A stretch of DNA of 64,000 nucleotides. Source: Musa acuminata AAA Group. Lineage: Eukaryota; Streptophyta; Magnoliopsida; Zingiberales; Musaceae. Below are positions 60,424 to 64,000 of this stretch, in pieces. A program made the position numbers and the translations under genes. How positions within the stretch are numbered: position 1 is the stretch's first letter; each line of letters opens with the position of its first letter. Location of the stretch: assembly GCF_036884655.1 (NCBI RefSeq), contig NC_088342.1, positions 14,661,501 through 14,725,500 on the forward strand, read 5' to 3'. The notes beneath the pieces are model-generated. The model did no database searches. It was not told the DNA's origin and was given only the letters and a program-made list of their open reading frames with translations.

Positions 60424-62064
60424 AACTAATTGATTGTGTTTAGATGTTTAACTGCATTTTGAGTGATGCAGGTCTACTCAATCAGGATTAGACAGTTGAC
60501 GCAGGAGGAATTGATGTTGCGCCGGAGGAGATCACGTCAGGATATTGGATGGCAGAACGCTTCGGACGTTGGGCATTGGGCCAAGGAGAGCGGAATTGCA
60601 CCAAGGATATCGGGGTTGCGGAGGTCAACCGCTGATTGGGCAACTAGCCGTAAGAGAGGACGATGCGTTGAAGAATCAGACGAAGCGCCAACCAATGGCG
60701 TGCCGAGCAACAGAATGTCAATTCGCGTTGTAATAATTGTCTAGATCGGAGTAGAGTTTTAGCTTGTGTGTGCAGGATTAACTATGATAACGACGAAGAC
60801 ATAAAGTGAAACAAAGTGCCGGAGTCAAGCGCGAAGGATTCGATGGGAGTTCGAGAGTTCGACGGAAGTCCGAAGGTTCGTCGGGAATGCTGCTGGAACT
60901 AGCCGAGAATGAGTAGGGAGCTTGCCGAAGGATTTTTTGGAGGCTCGCCGGAAGGTTCGTGGGAAGTTCGCGGAGCTTGCCGAGAAAGATCGGAGCTTGC
61001 CAAAGAAGCTTGTCGGAACTCGCCAAGATCAAATCGTGAAGTCTACGAGCTTACCGGGAGTCCGTAGAATGGTTTCCGAGAGTTCGTCAGAAGACCGTCG
61101 GAAGTTCGCCGGAAGCTCGCCGGAAAAAGTCTTGACTTGCGGACTTTGTAATAGCTTAGAAAATATCTTTAAATTCATAGTTAACACGTTAATTAGGGTT
61201 AGGATTAGGTGTTAATCCTATAACTTAAGTATGGGCCAATTGGGCCCGAGTTCGGACTGGTTTGGGCTATGTTTGGAGCCCAACTAGTGAGCTGAAATAG
61301 TGTAGGCGGTGGCACTGCCAGATTAGGTGGTGGCACCGCCTAGAACCCGAGAACCAAGCGGTGGCACCGCTCAGCACCCGAGAGCTAGGTAGTGGCACCG
61401 CTTGGCTGGGCGGTGGCACCGCCAATACACTATCAGTGTCAGACACTGACAGGCGGTGGCACCACCACTGACAGGCGGTGGCACCGTCAGCATCGGGAAC
61501 CAAAGAGAATTCAAATTTTGGAGCCCAAATTTGAATCCTCTTGAGGCCTATAAATACCCCTCAATTCTCAGCTGAGAACACAACTTTTTGAGAAGCAATA
61601 GATTGAGAAAAAGGTCTTAGAAAAGTCTTAGCAAGTCTTGTTTTCAATTTGCTAGAGTGTTCACCTCCTTCTTTCTTGCTGAAAATTTGTAAGAGTGTGA
61701 ACCGCTTGTAAAAGGTTGTAAGAGGGGTATTTGTCCTTCCCCTTCAAGAGATTTGCTAGTGGAAGGTGGGAGCCTCATCGAAGAGGGTCTGGCAAGTGGA
61801 TGTAGGTCATTTGACCAAACCACTTTAAAATTGGCGTGATCTCTGGTTTGCAATTTCTTATTGCTATTTACATTACTGCAAACCTTCTTACGTGCTTTAT
61901 TTCCTCATTACCTTTGCTGCACACCTTTACGAACACGCGTTCAAGTTAAGCTTTTCAAGTTCAGTTTTTATCGTATGAAAGATTTGTCGAAACCAACGTT
62001 TTAATCCGCTGCACTAATTCAACCCCCCCCCCCCCCCCCTCTTAGTGCCACTCCGATCCTAACA
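60398..62064 (+). repeat. 3' LTR of element S
   Basis: Same layout as the 5' LTR, with about eleven differences by eye in the first 200 bases. The poly(C) loop of the U5 hairpin is 17 C here (stems 62011-62017, 62042-62048) against a short interrupted C run in the 5' LTR. Confidence 0.96.
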
Positions 62065-62069
62065 AGCCT

Positions 62070-62273
62070 ATCAGATCTTTCCCAAACCTTCATTTCATTA
62101 ACTTGTTCTACAGTACTTTCATCAATCAAGTCTGCAGGCTTTTCAACAAGTAATGCTAAATCAAGATCTAATACACCTAGTGTGAATTGCACATGCTCTA
62201 ACTATTCTGAATAATTTGATCCAGATAGTACAGGAACACTAGATGAATAAGAATGTATATGCGGAAGTACCAT
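62070..62273 (-). pseudogene. gag: gag N-terminus of element R
   Basis: The start codon is at 62271-62273. The translation has VPVLSGSNYSE, a stop where Trp is expected, then LEHVQFTLGVLDLDLALLVE and MKVWERSDRL, continuing into 54247 after removal of S (LSLIFIRITT). This is the typical N-terminal copia gag order (substrate-like NY-W motif, then a helical region). Confidence 0.85.
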
Positions 62274-62820
62274 TGCAAAAAAAATATAGAACAACATTAA
62301 TGCTTTGAGTTTGTCAAAAATTGATGAACTATTGATATCATCTATATTACACCTTTGGGTGAAATATTGACATACCTAGTGTTCACTTAAGAATATTTAT
62401 GAAGGACTGATACCATTCTTGTGGAATAGTGTTGTTACCTTTGGGTATACAACCTTAAACTACAAGGATATCCAAAAATAGTATCATCCTACCCCATCAC
62501 ATAATTATTTGAATTAGATTCTCCTTTGGGATTATCTAAATCTCCTAATTATATGTATCATTGTGAATATTATTTTCTTAATATTATTTAGGACTAATTC
62601 CTTAATATTATTTTATAAGTCATTAGTCCAGGTCACTTTGGTGACTACAAGACTAATGCAATAATATAAAATAAAATATAAAATATCCTATAAATGATAA
62701 AGCTTTTATTATAATTCATATTATAATAGTCTATCATCCCAGGCCACTTTGGCAGCTACTAGTTAGATAAAACTTAGGGAGATGAATTACAAATAATATT
62801 CATCAATTTCTTTAATTTTT

Positions 62821-63107
62821 GCTAAGTAGTTCAATAATAAAATAACTATAATAATTATTGAATATTAATGCTAAGCAGTTCAATAATAAAAAATAATAAA
62901 AATTATTTAACATTAATGCTAAGCAATTCAATAATAAATAACAATAATAATTATTGAACATTAATGCTAAGAAATTCAATAATAAATAATTATTATTATT
63001 AAATATTAATGCTAAGCAGTTTAATAATAAATTAATAATAATTATTATTAAATATTAATGCTAAGCAGTTCAATAATAAATAATAATAATTATTATTAAA
63101 TATTAAT
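62821..63107 (-). repeat. Six-copy tandem repeat of about 48 bases
   Basis: Units start with GCTAAGCAGTTCAATAATAA (or one- to two-base variants) at 62821, 62870, 62918, 62966, 63011 and 63060; unit length is 45-49. They differ mainly in the AATAAT-rich half. Confidence 0.93.
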
Positions 63108-63644
63108 CAATAAGAAAACTTATATGATAATCATGATAACATATAAATCATGCCTTTATGTGAAAGGTAAATATTATTTCATAATTTCATATATATACAA
63201 GTGAATAAGTAAATAAAATTCCAAAAATAATAATTAGATTTTAATTTTATTTACCACATGTATAATCAATAATTCATATGAGAAAACTATAAAGCAAACC
63301 ATAATTTATAATTTTTTAATCAAAATTAAATCCAATCAAATAATCAAAAATATAATCATGATTAAAATTAATCATAATTATAATAAATCATATTTATAAA
63401 TTTTATAATTGAGAATATAAATTAAATTTCTTAATTTTGATAAAACCGTAAATATTTGAAAGGATATAAATCGGACATATGCGAATGGTAGAACTATAAT
63501 TTGGCAAAAATTAGACTCGAGGGCAAAACCATAAATATGTTGACAGCACATAAACTAAAATTACGAAATTTGCAAAGGATAAAACTATAATTTTATAAAA
63601 CCCTAGCCTCGAGGGTAAAACCATAATTATGCCAAAACCCTAAT

Positions 63645-64000
63645 CTGCCTTCGCTGCGGCCACCGCTGCTGCCTGCGACGCGGCCGCCTGTGCGCGGCTG
63701 CCGTCACCATGACGCTGCCGCCGTGGGGTTGCCACTTGCCCATGTGCGGCCGCTGCTGTTGCGGCGGTTCCTGCCCTCGCGTGGCTACTGCCAGTGCACG
63801 ACCGTCGCCTGTGCACGGCCTACTCATGCATGGCAGCCACTTGGGTTGTCTGCCTGCGTGCGACCGACTGTCACATGGATGGGTTCTGGCCGTGTGCGGC
63901 TAGCCGTCGCATGGACGGGTTCTGGCCGTGTGCGGTCGGCCGTTGCATGGACGGGTTCTGTGATGCCCATGTACAGGATGGGTTTGCTACTCGACGTAGT
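63645..64000 (-). other. GC-rich island in the leader of R
   Basis: GC-rich, with CGGCCGC/GCTGCTGCC words. It begins after ACCCTAATCTGCC, where the F island begins after ACCCTAATGCCC. Frames of about 65 codons are open on both strands because of composition. It ends with a 36-base tandem repeat. Confidence 0.65.
63874..63960. repeat. 36-base tandem repeat, about 2.4 units
   Basis: Units starting CATGGACGGGTTCTGGCCGT at 63874, 63910 and 63946, the last partial. The period is a multiple of three. Confidence 0.9.

Larger units (their letters stand above)
54248..62064 (+). mobile_element. Element S: gag-only LTR element, TSD AGCCT
   Basis: LTRs 54248-55934 and 60398-62064, TSD AGCCT (54243-54247, 62065-62069). 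PBS, broken gag, AT-rich block, GCTAGC arrays with internal PPT copies, and a terminal PPT follow in order. There is no pol. It is the plus-strand counterpart of C and G. It split the gag of R, whose frame can be followed across the insertion. Confidence 0.97.
49500..64000 (-). mobile_element. Element R: copia element split by S, open at the right edge
   Basis: Minus-strand copia element related to Q by its integrase and RT sequence. In element sense: leader (64000-62274, running off the window), gag start (62271-62273), gag split by S at the TSD AGCCT, protease, integrase, RT, RNase H, then the 3' LTR. All domains carry disabling changes. Confidence 0.85.
62274..64000 (-). other. 5' leader of element R, truncated by the window
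   Basis: Non-coding. It contains AGGTCACTTTGGTGACTA and CAGGCCACTTTGGCAGCTAC motifs (about 62630 and 62745), six 48-base tandem units, and a GC-rich island from 63645. The order (gag, AT-rich, repeats, AAACCCTAAT, GC-rich island) parallels the leader of F. The 5' LTR is not reached. Confidence 0.65.

Noticed and set aside
62410..62430. PBS-like ACTGATACCATTC in the R leader marking an LTR border
   Set aside because: No LTR with TG...CA ends follows, and it lies only about 135 bases from the gag start. The leader continues to the GC-rich island as in F, so a chance match is more likely.

Overview
This is plant nuclear DNA, almost entirely nested LTR retrotransposons of the Ty1/copia superfamily. 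All the primer-binding sites seen match the 3' end of initiator tRNA-Met. No intact host protein-coding gene, tRNA or rRNA gene could be supported. The repeat families (LTRs carrying GGCGGTGGCACCGCC palindromes, and a copia gag starting MSFSNPLRGIL) look like those I associate with monocots of the Zingiberales, perhaps Ensete or Musa. That assignment is a recollection-based inference, not a search result.

Layout. 1-2613: low-copy sequence with a promoter-like, GC-richer island near 480-860. 2614-5680: old copia element A (+) with a solo LTR (3836-4895, TSD TAAAG) inserted in it. 5681-8381: AT-rich, unassigned. 8382-13856: element B (-), an old gag-only element that still holds the start of its protease. 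14515-15045: an eroded LTR. 15046-37836: a four-layer nest on the minus strand. Element C (17203-24481, TSD AACTC) sits in a 3' LTR of element F (16140-31190), which sits in the 3' LTR of element G (15287-37290, TSD GGATC), which sits in an F-type LTR called Z here. 37837-41828: element P (+), with gag joined to a stub of reverse transcriptase. 42480-42951 and 48975-49420: non-repetitive-looking flanks. 42952-48974: element Q (+, TSD TATCC), structurally complete but with a decayed pol. About 49500 to the window end: element R (-), related to Q, interrupted in gag by element S (+, 54248-62064, TSD AGCCT). The 5' leader of R runs off the right edge.

How the parts relate. B, C, G, S, P and the solo LTR form one superfamily. 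LTRs run TGTTGAATC...GATCCTAACA, the gag is Sirevirus-like, polypurine-tract-like motifs are repeated before the 3' LTR, and palindrome arrays lie upstream of the TATA box. B, C, G and S carry gag but no integrase or reverse transcriptase, and their gag has lost the CCHC zinc knuckle. They look like non-autonomous, trans-mobilised derivatives of a Sirevirus. F and Z form a second lineage with a long leader, and Q and R a third. Every pol gene in the window is broken.

The most unusual signals are non-coding. They are a nested inverted repeat straddling the PPT/3' LTR junction, hairpins built from the internal PPT copies, a hairpin with a hypervariable poly(C) loop at the U5 end next to the PBS, arrays of GCTAGC-centred motifs in the interior, and a start codon plus splice donor inside the LTR of Q with an in-frame acceptor beyond the PBS.
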